NCBI GenBank assembly: GCA_947627575.1
Contig: CANQWN010000002.1
Coordinates: 1-64,000 of the forward strand
Source: an uncultured Clostridia bacterium
Lineage (GTDB): Bacteria; Bacillota; Clostridia; Christensenellales; Borkfalkiaceae
Direction of reading: 5' to 3'
DNA: 64,000 nucleotides
Made by a program: the position numbers and the translations under genes. Shown in pieces: positions 25,900 to 36,172 of this stretch (its first letter is position 1; each line of letters opens with the position of its first letter). The notes below the pieces were generated by a model. It did no database searches and was not told where the DNA came from. It saw nothing but the letters and a program-made list of their open reading frames with translations.

Positions 25900-26624
25900 A
25901 AATTTATATAACCGACGGAACGCCCGAAACGTTTTTTACGGCGGCGGCGGACGCTGTGAACGACGAAAAGTGTATGATAACTTCAGACGAGGCAATACAG
26001 CTTGCGTTTGACAGCGAAGTGGTTAAAGTTGACTGCGACGAAAACAAATGCCGACGTATGATCGACTGCATAGCGAAGTACGACCCGACCGCGGAAAGAA
26101 ATATTTTGCTGTGTTTGAGGAGCGGCGACGGGCTTAAAGAACAGACGGCGTTGGAATACATCAGAAAAATTTTGCAGTACAGGGACAGCGTAAGCAAACG
26201 GTTAAGCCTGCCCGAAGTGATAATTTTCAACGAAACGCTTTCAAAGGTGACGGGCGAAATACACAAGATGACGGGTTTTTTGAGGTTTATGGAAAGCGCG
26301 AACGGCGCGCTGTACGCCCCCTACTCGCCCGACAACAACATAACAGATTTGCTTATGCCGCACTTTGCGAAGAGATTCGGAAGCGAAAAATTTGTAATAC
26401 ACGACCTGAAGCGCAAAATAGCGGGTATGTACGACGGGCGGGAATGCATAATGGGCTACGCGGGCGAAGCGGAAATTTATCTTTCGGAATATGAAAAATC
26501 ATTTGAAACGCTGTGGAAAAAATATTACGAAGCGGTGAACATAAAGGCGCGCCCGCACGAAAAGCAGATGAAGGGCTATATGCCCGTCAGATATTGGAAA
26601 TTTTTGCCCGAAAAGCGGGGCTGA
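25896..26624 (+). CDS. Radical SAM-linked DNA metabolism protein (TIGR03915/DUF4130 type)
   Basis: 242-residue partner of the preceding radical SAM protein. It begins MKIYITDGTPETFFTAA and carries the central segment VTGEIHKMTGFLRFMES and the later DLLMPHFAKRFGSEKFVIHDLKR, both recognised from the TIGR03915 family. Some members are fused to a uracil-DNA glycosylase-like domain; here that C-terminal extension is absent and the protein ends YMPVRYWKFLPEKRG. No enzymatic activity can be assigned. It is translationally coupled (ATGA overlap) to the radical SAM gene, so the two presumably act together on DNA. Confidence 0.85.
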   Translation: MKIYITDGTPETFFTAAADAVNDEKCMITSDEAIQLAFDSEVVKVDCDENKCRRMIDCIAKYDPTAERNILLCLRSGDGLKEQTALEYIRKILQYRDSVSKRLSLPEVIIFNETLSKVTGEIHKMTGFLRFMESANGALYAPYSPDNNITDLLMPHFAKRFGSEKFVIHDLKRKIAGMYDGRECIMGYAGEAEIYLSEYEKSFETLWKKYYEAVNIKARPHEKQMKGYMPVRYWKFLPEKRG

Positions 26625-26658
26625 AAATATCGGCGTACAATATATAAGATATAAGATA

Positions 26659-26687
26659 ACGGCGGCGGGCTTAAAGCCCGCCGCCGT
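26659..26687. terminator. Convergent hairpin after the radical SAM pair and mrp
   Basis: 12-bp GC-rich stem (ACGGCGGCGGGC / GCCCGCCGCCGT) with a 5-nt loop between two convergent genes. On the minus strand TATCTTATAT follows; on the plus strand a T-rich run begins only 15-20 nt later. Confidence 0.65.
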
Positions 26688-26707
26688 ACGCCGTGCGCGA
26701 AATTGTT

Positions 26708-27529
26708 TTATTTTTTTATTATCTTTTTGAGAAAATCCGCAAGGTAGTGCGAATGGGCTTCTATATCGCCGAGATCCGCCGCGCGCGTAAGTTCGGGGTC
26801 TATGGGCAATTTTGCGACGGCGGGTATGCCGCGTTCGATTGCAAACGCGTCTACCCCGCTTTCGCCGAATATCCTTATTTCCCTGCCGCAATCGGGGCAT
26901 TTGACATAGCTCATATTTTCCACTATGCCGAGGACGGGGATATTCATCATCTCCGCCATATTTACCGCCTTGCCCACTATCATACCCACCAGATCCTGCG
27001 GGGTGGTTACCACCACTATCCCGTCGAGAGGGATACTTTGGAATACGGTGAGGGGAACGTCGCCCGTGCCGGGGGGCATATCTATGAACATAACGTCCAC
27101 GCCCGTCCAGATAACGTCCGTCCAGAATTGAAGCACCGTGCCGGATATAAGCGAACCGCGCCAAACTACGGGTTCCGCTTCGTTTTCAAGCAGGACGTTC
27201 ATAGACATTATCTGCATTCCGCTTTCGGTTACTACGGGAAGAATACCGTTATCCGAGCCCATAGCGCGGCTGTTCACGCCGAACATTTTGGGTATGGAAG
27301 GACCCGTTACGTCGGCGTCCATGACGGCGGTTACCAAGCCGCTTTCCTGCGCGGCGCTTGCGAGAAGCGCGCACGTCATGGATTTGCCCACGCCGCCCTT
27401 GCCGCTTACCACCGCTATCACCTTTTTAACGTCGCTTAAAGGGTGTAATTTTTTAAGCATACTGCTTTTATCCCGCGAGGAACAATTTTCACCGCAGGAA
27501 GAACAGTTGTGCGAACACTTTTCAGCCAT
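26708..27529 (-). CDS. Mrp/NBP35-family iron-sulfur cluster carrier ATPase
   Basis: 273-residue P-loop ATPase that binds and delivers iron-sulfur clusters in the cytoplasm. The N-terminus carries a cysteine cluster (CSHNCSSCGENC, about 5-16). Then come the deviant Walker A VSGKGGVGKSMT, FIDMPPGTGDVPLT (Walker B region), TTPQDLVG, and the bridging C-terminal CPDCG motif in YVKCPDCGRE. The N-terminal Cys cluster resembles Nbp35-type members. The ATG at 27529 is preferred: AGGAGG lies 6 nt upstream, whereas the frame's extra seven residues have no ribosome site. Confidence 0.93.
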   Translation of the reverse strand: MAEKCSHNCSSCGENCSSRDKSSMLKKLHPLSDVKKVIAVVSGKGGVGKSMTCALLASAAQESGLVTAVMDADVTGPSIPKMFGVNSRAMGSDNGILPVVTESGMQIMSMNVLLENEAEPVVWRGSLISGTVLQFWTDVIWTGVDVMFIDMPPGTGDVPLTVFQSIPLDGIVVVTTPQDLVGMIVGKAVNMAEMMNIPVLGIVENMSYVKCPDCGREIRIFGESGVDAFAIERGIPAVAKLPIDPELTRAADLGDIEAHSHYLADFLKKIIKK

Positions 27530-27555
27530 TTCTGCCTCCTGTAAACACATTATAT

Positions 27556-27584
27556 ATTTTATGGTATGGGCTTTAAATTGTCAA
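27556..27584 (-). promoter_or_regulatory. mrp promoter
   Basis: TTGACA (27584-27579), 17 bp, TAAAAT (27561-27556). Confidence 0.8.
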
Positions 27585-27602
27585 GTAATACCCCTGTTTT
27601 AG

Positions 27603-27631
27603 TTGCAAAAATAAAAATTATCTGTTAAAAT
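27603..27631 (+). promoter_or_regulatory. SRP RNA promoter
   Basis: TTGCAA (27603-27608), 17 bp, TAAAAT (27626-27631); predicted start near 27638, matching the RNA's 5' end. Confidence 0.75.
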
Positions 27632-27637
27632 GGCAAT

Positions 27638-27875
27638 ACCGTGCTAAGTGGGGAGTCAGCGGTGCCCTGTACCTGCAATCCGCTATAGCAGGACTGAAAG
27701 CCTTTCCCGACGTAAAAAGTGGAAGGCTGCGCGTTATAAGGGATGTTGATAACAAGGTCTTATGCAACCGACTGCTGCGAACCGTGTCAGGATAGGGATA
27801 TAGCAGCACTAAACAGTTTCGTCGGTGTGCCATAAGGTAGCTTTGAGGGAGTTACCTGTAACGTTTACGCTTCGG
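27638..27875 (+). ncRNA. ffs: Signal recognition particle RNA, large Gram-positive type
   Basis: RNA scaffold of the signal recognition particle. The 5' Alu-domain block GTGCTAAGTGGGGAG...GCGGTGCCCTGTACCTGC is nearly identical to the Bacillus scRNA start. The S-domain hairpin is seen at GTGTCAGG...GCAGCAC with a GGGA (GNRA) tetraloop closed by ATA/TAT. A 3' segment GGTGTGCCATAAGGTAGC follows. The length of about 240 nt fits the Alu-containing form of spore-forming Firmicutes. The 3' end is approximate. Minus-strand open frames across it are not genes. Confidence 0.9.
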
Positions 27876-27883
27876 CTTTTTGC

Positions 27884-27950
27884 GGCAAAAAAGGATGCAC
27901 GGCTTTTTTGCCAAAAGCGCCCCCGCATTTTGCGGGGGCTGTTTATTTTT
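27884..27950 (+). terminator. Two hairpins terminating the SRP RNA
   Basis: A 10-bp stem GGCAAAAAAG / CTTTTTTGCC (27884-27912) is followed by GCCCCCGCA / TGCGGGGGC (27919-27939) and TGTTTATTTTTT. The second is the stronger terminator. Confidence 0.75.
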
Positions 27951-27970
27951 TACTTCTTATATTTACGAAA

Positions 27971-27995
27971 GGGCGGACGCGCAATGCGTCCGCCC
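27971..27995 (-). terminator. uppP terminator
   Basis: 10-bp stem GGGCGGACGC / GCGTCCGCCC, 5-nt loop, flanked by short A and T runs, just beyond the uppP stop. Confidence 0.75.
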
Positions 27996-27998
27996 CTT

Positions 27999-28805
27999 TT
28001 ATATCACTTTTACGAAAAACAATACCGCGCACGTTATGGCAAGCAATATAAGGTATATCGCAAACCACTTGTAGTTGGCTTTGCTTATGGCTTTAAGCAT
28101 AACTTTTATCGCAAACAAGCCCACCGCCGCGGAAACGACAAACCCCAGCGCCATTCCCACGCCGAAAGTTACGCCGTTTTCTATCACGGGCAACTCGTTT
28201 CTGTCTATTATTATCTTTACTACCGAAACGACGAAGCCGCCCAAAATTACGGGTATGCTCATCAGGAAGGAAAATTTTGCAACTTCCTCTCCCTTTCCCC
28301 CGGCAAGCGTGCCCGCGCATATGGTAGAGCCGCTGCGGGATATGCCCGGCAGTACAGCCACCGCCTGTGCCAGCCCCATGGGGATAACCGTGCGCATACA
28401 TAGCGGCAGAGAAGTTTGCCTGCGCTTTACGAAAATTTCGGTGGATATAAGCACCGTAGCCGTTACGAGGAACAGACAGGCGAGAATTATCCCGGAATAC
28501 TTACCGTTGTTGAAAAGTTCGTCTATCTTGTCTTCGAGAAGAAATCCCACTATCGCCGCGGGAATAGAAGCAAGTACCAGAAAACCCAACGTTTTGAAAG
28601 GCTTTTTGAACAGAGCCAAAATATCCTTCCAAAATATCGCCACCACCGCCACCAGCGTGCCTAAATGGAATACAAGGTTTATAAACGTATCCACCTCAAG
28701 CCCGAACAGCCTTGAAAGCAGAACGAGGTGACCGGATGACGATACGGGTAAAAATTCGGTTAGTCCCTGTACTATGCCGAGGACCGCTGCATGCCATATT
28801 TTCAT
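27999..28805 (-). CDS. uppP: Undecaprenyl-diphosphatase (BacA type)
   Basis: 268-residue membrane enzyme that recycles the lipid carrier of cell-wall synthesis by dephosphorylating undecaprenyl diphosphate; overexpression gives bacitracin resistance in other species. The N-terminus has LGIVQGLTEFLPVSSSGHLVL, containing the catalytic (E/Q)xxxE and PxSSS(G)H motifs, and the second conserved loop PGISRSGSTI is in the middle. About eight membrane helices. It follows the large lipoprotein gene by 23 bp with a GAGG ribosome site, suggesting one envelope-related operon. Confidence 0.95.
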   Translation of the reverse strand: MKIWHAAVLGIVQGLTEFLPVSSSGHLVLLSRLFGLEVDTFINLVFHLGTLVAVVAIFWKDILALFKKPFKTLGFLVLASIPAAIVGFLLEDKIDELFNNGKYSGIILACLFLVTATVLISTEIFVKRRQTSLPLCMRTVIPMGLAQAVAVLPGISRSGSTICAGTLAGGKGEEVAKFSFLMSIPVILGGFVVSVVKIIIDRNELPVIENGVTFGVGMALGFVVSAAVGLFAIKVMLKAISKANYKWFAIYLILLAITCAVLFFVKVI

Positions 28806-28828
28806 TGAATACCTCTATCGGAGACGCG

Positions 28829-31024
28829 TCAGTTGCCAAGTTCGAGAAGGTTTTTATAACGCTTTTCGTACTTTGTAACAGCGCTTTCCCTGTTGTAATC
28901 CGCAAGAATTTTGCTGCGTTTTGTGGTGCTTATATCGGATAAATCGTTACTTTTCATCCATTCGAAGAACAGATATTCAAAGCAACCCTTATTGCTTTCG
29001 TCTTCGATAAGCGACCAATCGGGAACGTACTGCGTGCCCGACTGATTGTCGAACACATACGTTGCGTAGATAAGGTGCCAGCCGTAATCGCCCGCGCATA
29101 CGGTGAACGAACCCGCGCCGTTGCTTATGGCAAGTTTTGCGGCATATTCAAATTCGCCTATAAACGAAGTATCGTAAGCGGAGACGGAATAACCGAGGTA
29201 GTTGGAAAGCACTGCGGTATCCGTAGTGTAGGCGTACTGCAATTCATTCACGGCGGAAAGCGCCGCATACTGTTTGGAAGATACGTTGCCTACCGAACCG
29301 CGGGTGAAAGTTTCGCCCGGAAGGTTTACTTTGCCGGACGCATAGACCAATTTGGAATAATCAACTTCCTCTTCGTCCGTATCCTCGTTGAGGATATAGC
29401 CCGTCTGCGCATAGTAACCTTCGTTGCCTACCGTTTTGTCGCCGGGCGCGACGGGAACGTAACCGTTATCGAAAGTTATGTTTTCGCCGCCTAAAACATA
29501 GTCGATATAATGTTCGAATTCGTACAGCATATTGTCTATGGTAAGCTGTTCGGGAATTAGTACATAACTGCCTTCGGCGGTTTCGTACGCTTTGCCGTTA
29601 TAGGCGTAACGCCCGTCGTACTTATCAAGTTTTTCATATCTGCCCTCTTCGCCCGAATCGGTGAGGTTGCCCTCGAAGAACAGATAATCGCGCACGTCGG
29701 AACCGTAGTAGTCGGTTATGTTCTTATCGGCGGCTTTGAAAGCGTACTGCGTTTCGCCGTTGAACCACGCGGCGCGCTGGTCGGTTGTGGTAACAGATTT
29801 AAGCAGATTGTTGCGGGCTATATAATACCCCTCTTCGTCCTCGTAGAGGTCGCGTTCGTCCTGAAGTTTGGTAAGCTGTTCGGACTGCGCGCTGTTGAAA
29901 GGCAACAGAATGTTGTAAACGAAGCCGAATGAAGGCTGTTTGCCGTCTATTTCCTCCGCGTCCGACGTGGACGGGCTGTAAAGCAGGAACGAGGTATCGG
30001 ACATGGAATCCATCGCGGTGAGGAAAGATGATTTATCCGTGTAATTTTCGCTTTGCCCGTTTACCTGTTCTTCAAAATACTGTTGAAGTTTTTCGTAATT
30101 GTTGGCTTTAAGCAATTCGCTGCGGCGTTCTTCGTATTCGTCGTAATATTTATCCACCGCCTGCGCTTTAAGCTGGTTTGCGTACTGGTCGCGCACGTAG
30201 CTTACCGAAAGCACGTCGTCGAGATTGCTTTCCGATTTATCTATATAGTGATTTTGGATAAGCTCGTTTATATACGCGCTGTATGCGTTCATACGCATGG
30301 CGCGCGTGGTGTTTTCAAGCGCGTCCTCTTTATATGCGCCGCTGTCGTCTATAAGATAGCCCTCATAGCCGGTATAAATTTTGTAATTGAGGGATTTATC
30401 GGGGTTGGCGGGATAATAATGTTCCTTTTCCGTTTCCACGTTGCCGGGAACGGTGCGCGTGCCCGTGCCCTCGAAATCGTCGTCCTCGTCGTCGTTCAGC
30501 TTCCTCTCTTTCGCGTCTATGGCGGAATTGATTGAGGAATACAAAGTGTACTTCGCTATGTTTACTTCCGCGCTGTCCTTACCCAAGAGGTATTCGTACT
30601 TGTCAACGTCGGTTTCGGCGTTTTTATATGCGTCGATAACTGTCTGCGGGGCAAGGTTTTCGTCCTCCGCCTTGTACATAAGAAGCGAAGCCGTGGCGTA
30701 CTGCGTGATAACTTCGTTTTCGATAAGCGAGTTCAAAAGCATATTGAAAACGTCGTTGTAGGACATATTGTTCTGGAGATAGGAATATCCGACGTTAATA
30801 AAGTACGTTACGAGGTCGCGCTTTATTACTTCGGAAGCGCCGACGGCGGAAGCGTAATCTTTCAACTGCTGTTCGATTTTGTCCGACTTGGAAATATCCA
30901 CGGACACAATCACCTGTTCCATATCCTTTTTGTTGTTGTAGGTGCCTATGGAACAGCCCGCAAAGGTTGCCGAAGCCGCAATACAGGTAGCCAAAAGGGC
31001 TACAACCGCTCTCTTTTTCTTCAT
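28829..31024 (-). CDS. Large lipoprotein, possibly SurA/PrsA-like
   Basis: 731-residue exported lipoprotein. The signal peptide MKKKRAVVALLATCIAA ends in the lipobox FAGC with Cys24. The rest is hydrophilic and rich in Asp, Glu, Tyr and Asn. Features recall foldase-type proteins: an N-terminal helical part (DLVTYFINVGYSYLQNN) and a late segment ending AGDYGWHLIYATYVFD, similar in spirit to the GxHII strand of parvulin domains. No complete parvulin domain could be read, so a chaperone role is only a guess. The ATG at 31024 is chosen over the frame's earlier start because GGAGA lies just upstream and the signal peptide begins there. Cotranscribed with uppP; own promoter at 31096-31068. Confidence 0.65.
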   Translation of the reverse strand: MKKKRAVVALLATCIAASATFAGCSIGTYNNKKDMEQVIVSVDISKSDKIEQQLKDYASAVGASEVIKRDLVTYFINVGYSYLQNNMSYNDVFNMLLNSLIENEVITQYATASLLMYKAEDENLAPQTVIDAYKNAETDVDKYEYLLGKDSAEVNIAKYTLYSSINSAIDAKERKLNDDEDDDFEGTGTRTVPGNVETEKEHYYPANPDKSLNYKIYTGYEGYLIDDSGAYKEDALENTTRAMRMNAYSAYINELIQNHYIDKSESNLDDVLSVSYVRDQYANQLKAQAVDKYYDEYEERRSELLKANNYEKLQQYFEEQVNGQSENYTDKSSFLTAMDSMSDTSFLLYSPSTSDAEEIDGKQPSFGFVYNILLPFNSAQSEQLTKLQDERDLYEDEEGYYIARNNLLKSVTTTDQRAAWFNGETQYAFKAADKNITDYYGSDVRDYLFFEGNLTDSGEEGRYEKLDKYDGRYAYNGKAYETAEGSYVLIPEQLTIDNMLYEFEHYIDYVLGGENITFDNGYVPVAPGDKTVGNEGYYAQTGYILNEDTDEEEVDYSKLVYASGKVNLPGETFTRGSVGNVSSKQYAALSAVNELQYAYTTDTAVLSNYLGYSVSAYDTSFIGEFEYAAKLAISNGAGSFTVCAGDYGWHLIYATYVFDNQSGTQYVPDWSLIEDESNKGCFEYLFFEWMKSNDLSDISTTKRSKILADYNRESAVTKYEKRYKNLLELGN

Positions 31025-31067
31025 AAAAGTTCTCCAACTTTCAAGTTCGATTAAAATAACAAATACT

Positions 31068-31096
31068 ATTATATTATATTTGGGCGAGTTAAGCAA
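31068..31096 (-). promoter_or_regulatory. Promoter of the lipoprotein-uppP operon
   Basis: TTGCTT (31096-31091), 17 bp, TATAAT (31073-31068), with an overlapping second TATAAT as at the yceD promoter. Confidence 0.75.
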
Positions 31097-31113
31097 ATAA
31101 TTTTGCTTTGAAA

Positions 31114-34100
31114 TTAAGCAAAAGTTAAAGCAAATTTTAAAAATTTTGTCATTTTAAGCATGGTGTGCGTGGGTGTGCGTTCAGGTTTGAAAACGAGAAG
31201 GGGCGCTTTTGCCATAGAAATGCCCACTTGCGAGCCGTAACGCCGCAACGCGCCGTCCAGCCTTTTATCGTTAAGCGAATTGACGGAAGGCAGTTCAAGC
31301 GAGCCTTCCTCCCCGTCCACGCAGATCTTTCTGACGTTGAATTTGGACGCGTACGCCTTTAAAACAGCTATTATAAGCAGGTTGAACACTTCGTCCGGAA
31401 TGGGTCCGAAGCTATCTTCAAGCGAAGTGTACACCCGCTTGTAATCTTCGGCGGAGCGTATCTCTGCAATCTGTTTGTAACTGTCCATTCTGCCGGCGGG
31501 CGATTCGATATATCTTTCGGGAATGTACGCCGAAGTTTTTACGTCGAGTTCGGCGGAATATGAAGCCTCGCCCGTAAGCTCCTCTTTCAGCAACTTCGAA
31601 TACAGCTCGTACCCAACTTTGTCGAGGTGCCCGTGCTGTTCCGCGCCGAGGACGTTGCCCGCGCCGCGGATTTCGAGGTCGCGCATGGCTATTTTGAAGC
31701 CCGAACCCAATTCGGTAAACTGCATTATGGCTTTAAGCCTTTCGGTAGCTTCGGAAGTGAGAATTTTTTCGGGCTTGAAAGTGAAATAAGCCTGCGCGAG
31801 GCGGCTGCTTCTGCCTACCCTGCCGCGCAACTGGTACAGCTGGGATATACCCAACCTGTCGGCGTCTATTACTATTATCGTGTTGGCGTTGGGAAGGTCT
31901 ATGCCGTTTTCGATAATGGTTGTGGTGACAAGTATATTTTTTTCGCCGCGGTAAAAGGCGAAAACGTTATTTTCGAGGACGTCCCTGTCCATTCTGCCGT
32001 GGGCGTAACACACCTTGCCTTCCGGCACGATGGCGGAAATTTTGCTTGCGAAAGACGAGATGGTTTCCACGCGGTTATAGAGTATGAACACCTGCCCCCC
32101 GCGCGAAAGTTCGCGGAGGCACGCGTCGCGTATAAGCGTTTCGGTTTCCTCCGCCACATAGGTCTGCACGGGCAGTCTTTTAAGGGGCGGCGTGTTTATG
32201 GTGCTTATATCCCTTATCCCCGAAAGCGACATATGCAACGTGCGGGGAATAGGCGTTGCCGTCATCGTAAGGCAATCTACGTCCGTCTTTAAATTTTTTA
32301 TCTTTTCCTTGTGCTCTACTCCGAAGCGCTGTTCCTCGTCGAGGACAAGCAGACCGAGGTCGTAAAACGCCACGTCCTGCGAAAGCAACCTGTGGGTGCC
32401 TATTATCAGATCTATCTCGCCGTTGGCAAGTTTTTTTATCGTTTCCGCCTGCTGCGCAGGGGTTTTGAAGCGGTTGAGTTTATCCACCCGCACCCCGAAA
32501 TCGGCAAACCTTTCTACGGCGGTGTTGTAGTGCTGTTCGGAAAGCACGGTGCCGGGGCACATCAGCGCCGCCTGCTTGCCGCCCAAAACGCAGAGATAGA
32601 TTGCGCGCAACGCAACTTCGGTTTTGCCGTAACCCACGTCGCCGCAAAGCAATCTGTCCATCACCTTGTCGGAACACATATCCGACTTTATCTCTTCTAT
32701 AGACGTAAGCTGGTCGGGCGTTTCCTCATAGGCGAAAGAACGTTCGAATTCTTCCATAAGCGCCTCGTGCGGGGGGAAGCGGAACCCCCTTCTTTCGCTT
32801 CGTTCGGCGTAGAGTTTTTTAAGGTCGAACGCAAGCTCGCGTATGGACTTTTTTACCCTGTCCTTCACCTTTTCGAAATCCGCGCCGCCTATCTTCGACA
32901 GCGAGGGCGAGGCGTCGCCGACGTACTTTGAAAGCACGTCCATCTGTTCTACCGGGACGTACAGCATTTCGCCGCCGCGGTATTCCACGGAAACGTATTC
33001 CTTTATGCCGTCGCCCGTCTCTATCTTTTCGGTACCTACTATTTTGCCTATGCCGTGCGTTTCGTGCACGCAATAATCGCCTATTTCCGGCGCGGCAAAC
33101 ATATCGCCGCGCTTGCGGCGCACCCTTTTTACCGCGGCTTTTACGTACAGATCGCCGCTGCCCAAAATAACCAGCTTGTTTTCGTGCAAAATAAAGCCGT
33201 GGTGAAAATCGTCCGCGGAAATTGACGCGCCGCGCAGGGCGTTTAAGCTGTACGGCAACGGATTGAGCGGCACATATGCCTCGGCGAAAAGATTTTCCAA
33301 CTTTTGCGCGCGCTGTATATTGCCCGTGAAAATAAGGACGCGGTAACCGTTTGAAAGCCAATTTTTTATATCGGTAACCAACTGCGCGAACCCGTTGAGA
33401 TAGGAAGGCGACGGCGTGGCGTGCAGAGAAAAAGTTTTAAGCGGATTATAAAACGACGTGGTAGTTGCAAACGTCTGCACGGCGAAAGTGCGGAAAGCCG
33501 AAAAGCCCGAAATAAAACTTTCGGGCGAAAGCATCTGTCGGATGGAAAAATCGAACGCTTCCCCGCCCTTTTTAAGTTCTGCAACCCTTTCGGTGTGTTC
33601 CTTGTAAAGTGCCTGAACGCTGTCCTGCAACTGCTTACATTCGTCGAAAACGATTGTTATATCTTTGGGAAGTATATCGAATAGCGTAGCCGAACCCGAC
33701 AGAAGCGGCATAAGGAATGTTTCGCCCGCGAACGGGGTGCGGTTTAAAATTTTTTCGGAAAGCTCTTCGCAGATAGCGCGGGCGCGCCGTTGGGCTTCGC
33801 CGCCGAAGGAGGCAAGATTTGAATACAGCGCGGCTTTGACGGCGGGAATGTCGCAGTCCTCCACGCACACGTCCGTCGCGGCGACTATCTTCACTTTTTC
33901 CGATTCTTCGAGGCGTTCCCCGCTTACATAGTCATAACGGCGAATCTTTTCCACGGTATCGCCGAAAAAATCCACGCGCAACGGATTATCGTAGCCGACG
34001 CACCAGATATCGAGTATATCCCCGCGCACGGCGAAACTGCCCGCCGCGTCTACGGAATATTCGCGGGTATATCCCATCTTCACCAAAGTTTCTGGCAAAG

Positions 34101-34524
34101 TCTGATAGTTGTATTCCCCGCCCTTTTCAAGCGTGATACAACGCTGTTTTAGGGGGAAAAGCTGCATAGCCGCCTGCACGTCGCAAACTATTATTTCGGC
34201 GTCGTCCTGCATTTCGGACACGGCGAACAGGCGTTTGAACAGCGCGTCCTTTGAAAGCGCGGTTTTGCAGGTTACCACGTCGTCCTTTGCGGCTATGCGC
34301 ACGCACTTTCTGCCGCTTACGGCGGAGATTGCCGCAACGGCGCGCTCCGCCGCCATTCCGTCCGCAACGAGATAGAAAACCTTGCCGCGCGGCAGGGAAG
34401 CTATCATATATTTATGCGCGTCCGATACGCCGAAAACCGCCGTTGGCGTGCCAAGGCGGATACATTCTTTAAGCGAGAGATACTCGCCTTTTAAGTTTTC
34501 AAAAGTGAAAAAATCGGCGTTCAA
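31114..34524 (-). CDS. mfd: Transcription-repair coupling factor
   Basis: 1136-residue ATP-driven translocase that removes RNA polymerase stalled at lesions and recruits UvrA. The N-terminal UvrB-like module, the RNA polymerase-interacting CarD-like domain ([21 protein letters not shown], about 480-500), the RecG-like motor with Walker [16 protein letters not shown], the Walker B box [11 protein letters not shown], motif [20 protein letters not shown], the QLRGRVGRS arginine finger motif and the C-terminal TRCF domain are all present. It starts at TTG (34524), 4 bp after the pth stop, in the usual pth-mfd order of Firmicutes. No SOS box is seen upstream. Confidence 0.97.
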   Translation of the reverse strand: MNADFFTFENLKGEYLSLKECIRLGTPTAVFGVSDAHKYMIASLPRGKVFYLVADGMAAERAVAAISAVSGRKCVRIAAKDDVVTCKTALSKDALFKRLFAVSEMQDDAEIIVCDVQAAMQLFPLKQRCITLEKGGEYNYQTLPETLVKMGYTREYSVDAAGSFAVRGDILDIWCVGYDNPLRVDFFGDTVEKIRRYDYVSGERLEESEKVKIVAATDVCVEDCDIPAVKAALYSNLASFGGEAQRRARAICEELSEKILNRTPFAGETFLMPLLSGSATLFDILPKDITIVFDECKQLQDSVQALYKEHTERVAELKKGGEAFDFSIRQMLSPESFISGFSAFRTFAVQTFATTTSFYNPLKTFSLHATPSPSYLNGFAQLVTDIKNWLSNGYRVLIFTGNIQRAQKLENLFAEAYVPLNPLPYSLNALRGASISADDFHHGFILHENKLVILGSGDLYVKAAVKRVRRKRGDMFAAPEIGDYCVHETHGIGKIVGTEKIETGDGIKEYVSVEYRGGEMLYVPVEQMDVLSKYVGDASPSLSKIGGADFEKVKDRVKKSIRELAFDLKKLYAERSERRGFRFPPHEALMEEFERSFAYEETPDQLTSIEEIKSDMCSDKVMDRLLCGDVGYGKTEVALRAIYLCVLGGKQAALMCPGTVLSEQHYNTAVERFADFGVRVDKLNRFKTPAQQAETIKKLANGEIDLIIGTHRLLSQDVAFYDLGLLVLDEEQRFGVEHKEKIKNLKTDVDCLTMTATPIPRTLHMSLSGIRDISTINTPPLKRLPVQTYVAEETETLIRDACLRELSRGGQVFILYNRVETISSFASKISAIVPEGKVCYAHGRMDRDVLENNVFAFYRGEKNILVTTTIIENGIDLPNANTIIVIDADRLGISQLYQLRGRVGRSSRLAQAYFTFKPEKILTSEATERLKAIMQFTELGSGFKIAMRDLEIRGAGNVLGAEQHGHLDKVGYELYSKLLKEELTGEASYSAELDVKTSAYIPERYIESPAGRMDSYKQIAEIRSAEDYKRVYTSLEDSFGPIPDEVFNLLIIAVLKAYASKFNVRKICVDGEEGSLELPSVNSLNDKRLDGALRRYGSQVGISMAKAPLLVFKPERTPTHTMLKMTKFLKFALTFA

Positions 34525-34528
34525 AATT

Positions 34529-35092
34529 TTATCCGTTGAATCTGGTCATTACCGATTGCACTTCTTCGCCGGAAGAGATTGCAACCGCCGCCTCCGCCGC
34601 GCGGCGGCAAGCGGAAATAAACAGCTGATAATCGTCCTTTTTTACTTCCGAAAGGACGTAATTTATGAGGGGAATGTTTACCTGCATATCGCGGATACCT
34701 ATGCGTATGCGGGTAAATTCCTGCGAGCCGACTTCGGCTATTACCGAACGCATACCGTTGTGCGTGCCCGCGCTGCCTGAAGGGCGTATGCGGACGTGCC
34801 CTTTGGGAAGGTCGTAATCGTCGTATATAACCATAAGTTGCGATACGTCCGCTTTATATTTGGCAAGCAGTTGTTTTACCGCCCTGCCGCTGTTGTTCAT
34901 ATAGGTTAAGGGGCGGGCGAGAATTACCTTTTCGCCGCCGACATAGGCTTCGGCAACGTAACTTTCGCACTGCCTTTTTTTGAATTTTACGCCTAAAATA
35001 TCGGCGACGTCGCCCACGGCGATGTAGCCCATATTGTGGAAAGTTTTAAGATATTTTTCTTCGGGATTGCCCAAACCGACAATTATATACAT
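34529..35092 (-). CDS. pth: Peptidyl-tRNA hydrolase
   Basis: 187-residue enzyme freeing tRNA from prematurely released peptidyl-tRNA. The signature MYIIVGLGNPEEKYLKTFHNMGY contains the catalytic His of the HNxG motif. Conserved Asn and Asp residues lie in PLTYMNNSGRAV and VIYDDYDLPKGHVRIR, and GSAGTHNGMRS follows. The ATG at 35092 is used: AGGGG lies just upstream and the protein's family start is here. A terminator hairpin of prs lies only 18 nt before the start and no other promoter was identified, so read-through probably matters. mfd follows 4 bp later. Confidence 0.96.
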   Translation of the reverse strand: MYIIVGLGNPEEKYLKTFHNMGYIAVGDVADILGVKFKKRQCESYVAEAYVGGEKVILARPLTYMNNSGRAVKQLLAKYKADVSQLMVIYDDYDLPKGHVRIRPSGSAGTHNGMRSVIAEVGSQEFTRIRIGIRDMQVNIPLINYVLSEVKKDDYQLFISACRRAAEAAVAISSGEEVQSVMTRFNG

Positions 35093-35109
35093 ATATCCCC
35101 TATTCAAAT

Positions 35110-35136
35110 AAAAGCTACAGAAAAACTGTAGCTTTT
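35110..35136 (-). terminator. prs terminator
   Basis: 11-bp stem AAAAGCTACAG / CTGTAGCTTTT with an AAAAA/TTTTT loop, followed by TATTTG on the minus strand, in the gap between prs and pth. Confidence 0.8.
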
Positions 35137-35146
35137 AAAACTTTTG

Positions 35147-36094
35147 TCAATCGTAAATTTTCGACATGGGTTTGTCGAGATAGACGTTTTCGATAGCCGA
35201 AGCGAAGATGGGCGCGGTGGATATCATTTTAAAGATAGGCAACATTTTTTCGGGCGGGATATTTATCGTATCGAGCATAGCCAGCTCGGTTATAGGCGAG
35301 GAAGCCAATCTTTCGATAGCCGGACCCGAAAGCACGCCGTGGGAACAGCAAGCGTAAATTTCCTTTGCGCCGGCGTCTTTAAGCGCCTTTGCGCCCTGCA
35401 CTATCGTGCCTGCGGTATCTATCATATCGTCTATCATAAGGCAGTTTTTGCCCTCTACGTCGCCTATTATGTTCATAACTTCCATAACGTTTGCCTTGGG
35501 GCGGCGTTTATCTATGATAGCCATCTTTGCGTCCATTCTGCCCGCAACCTTTCTTGCGCGGGCTACGGAACCTATGTCCGGGGAAACGACTACGAAATTT
35601 TCGTCTACCTTGGGTTTAAAATAATTATAAAGCGTGGGACCGCCCACGAGATTATCGAGAGGGATATCGAAAAAGCCCTGAATTTGCAGGCAGTGCAGAT
35701 CCATTGTAAGCACCCTGTCCGCGCCTGCGGAGGTTATAAGGTTGGCAACGAGTTTTGCGGTTATAGGCTCGCGCGAGCGGGCTTTTCTGTCCTGACGGGC
35801 GTAACCGAAATAGGGAATAACCGCAGTTATTCTGCCCGCGCTTGCGCGCTTTGCCGCGTCTATCATAATAAGCAATTCCATCAGGTTTGCGTTTACGGGA
35901 TAGCTTGTGGATTGAATAAGAAAAACGTCCTTCCCTCGGATGGATTCGTCGTAGCGGACGTAAATTTCGCCGTCCGAAAAATGCGTAACTTCCATCGCGC
36001 CGAGCGAGGTGTTCAGTTTAGAGGCTATCGCCTCCGCAAGGGGTTTGTTGGAATTTCCGCTGAAAATTTTGATTTCGTTGCCGTGGCTTATCAT
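35147..36094 (-). CDS. prs: Ribose-phosphate pyrophosphokinase
   Basis: 315-residue enzyme making PRPP from ribose-5-phosphate and ATP for nucleotide, His and Trp synthesis. Signatures: [37 protein letters not shown], the ATP site [16 protein letters not shown], catalytic [14 protein letters not shown], and the PRPP loop [14 protein letters not shown]. Start: the ATG at 36094 has GGAGG 5 nt upstream; an ATG four codons earlier (36106) overlaps that ribosome site and is rejected. Monocistronic with a near-consensus promoter and a terminator. Confidence 0.96.
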   Translation of the reverse strand: MISHGNEIKIFSGNSNKPLAEAIASKLNTSLGAMEVTHFSDGEIYVRYDESIRGKDVFLIQSTSYPVNANLMELLIMIDAAKRASAGRITAVIPYFGYARQDRKARSREPITAKLVANLITSAGADRVLTMDLHCLQIQGFFDIPLDNLVGGPTLYNYFKPKVDENFVVVSPDIGSVARARKVAGRMDAKMAIIDKRRPKANVMEVMNIIGDVEGKNCLMIDDMIDTAGTIVQGAKALKDAGAKEIYACCSHGVLSGPAIERLASSPITELAMLDTINIPPEKMLPIFKMISTAPIFASAIENVYLDKPMSKIYD

Positions 36095-36125
36095 GATGTC
36101 CTCCATGCTTTTGTGCGTCTATATT

Positions 36126-36154
36126 ATTTTATAATTATGGCTATTTAAAGTCAA
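36126..36154 (-). promoter_or_regulatory. prs promoter
   Basis: TTGACT (36154-36149), 17 bp, TAAAAT (36131-36126). Confidence 0.8.
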
Positions 36155-36172
36155 CTAAAAAACAGCCCGTTG

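Noticed and set aside
27618..27833. Minus-strand open frame of 71 codons
   Set aside because: It lies across the SRP RNA gene, whose conserved blocks explain the sequence.
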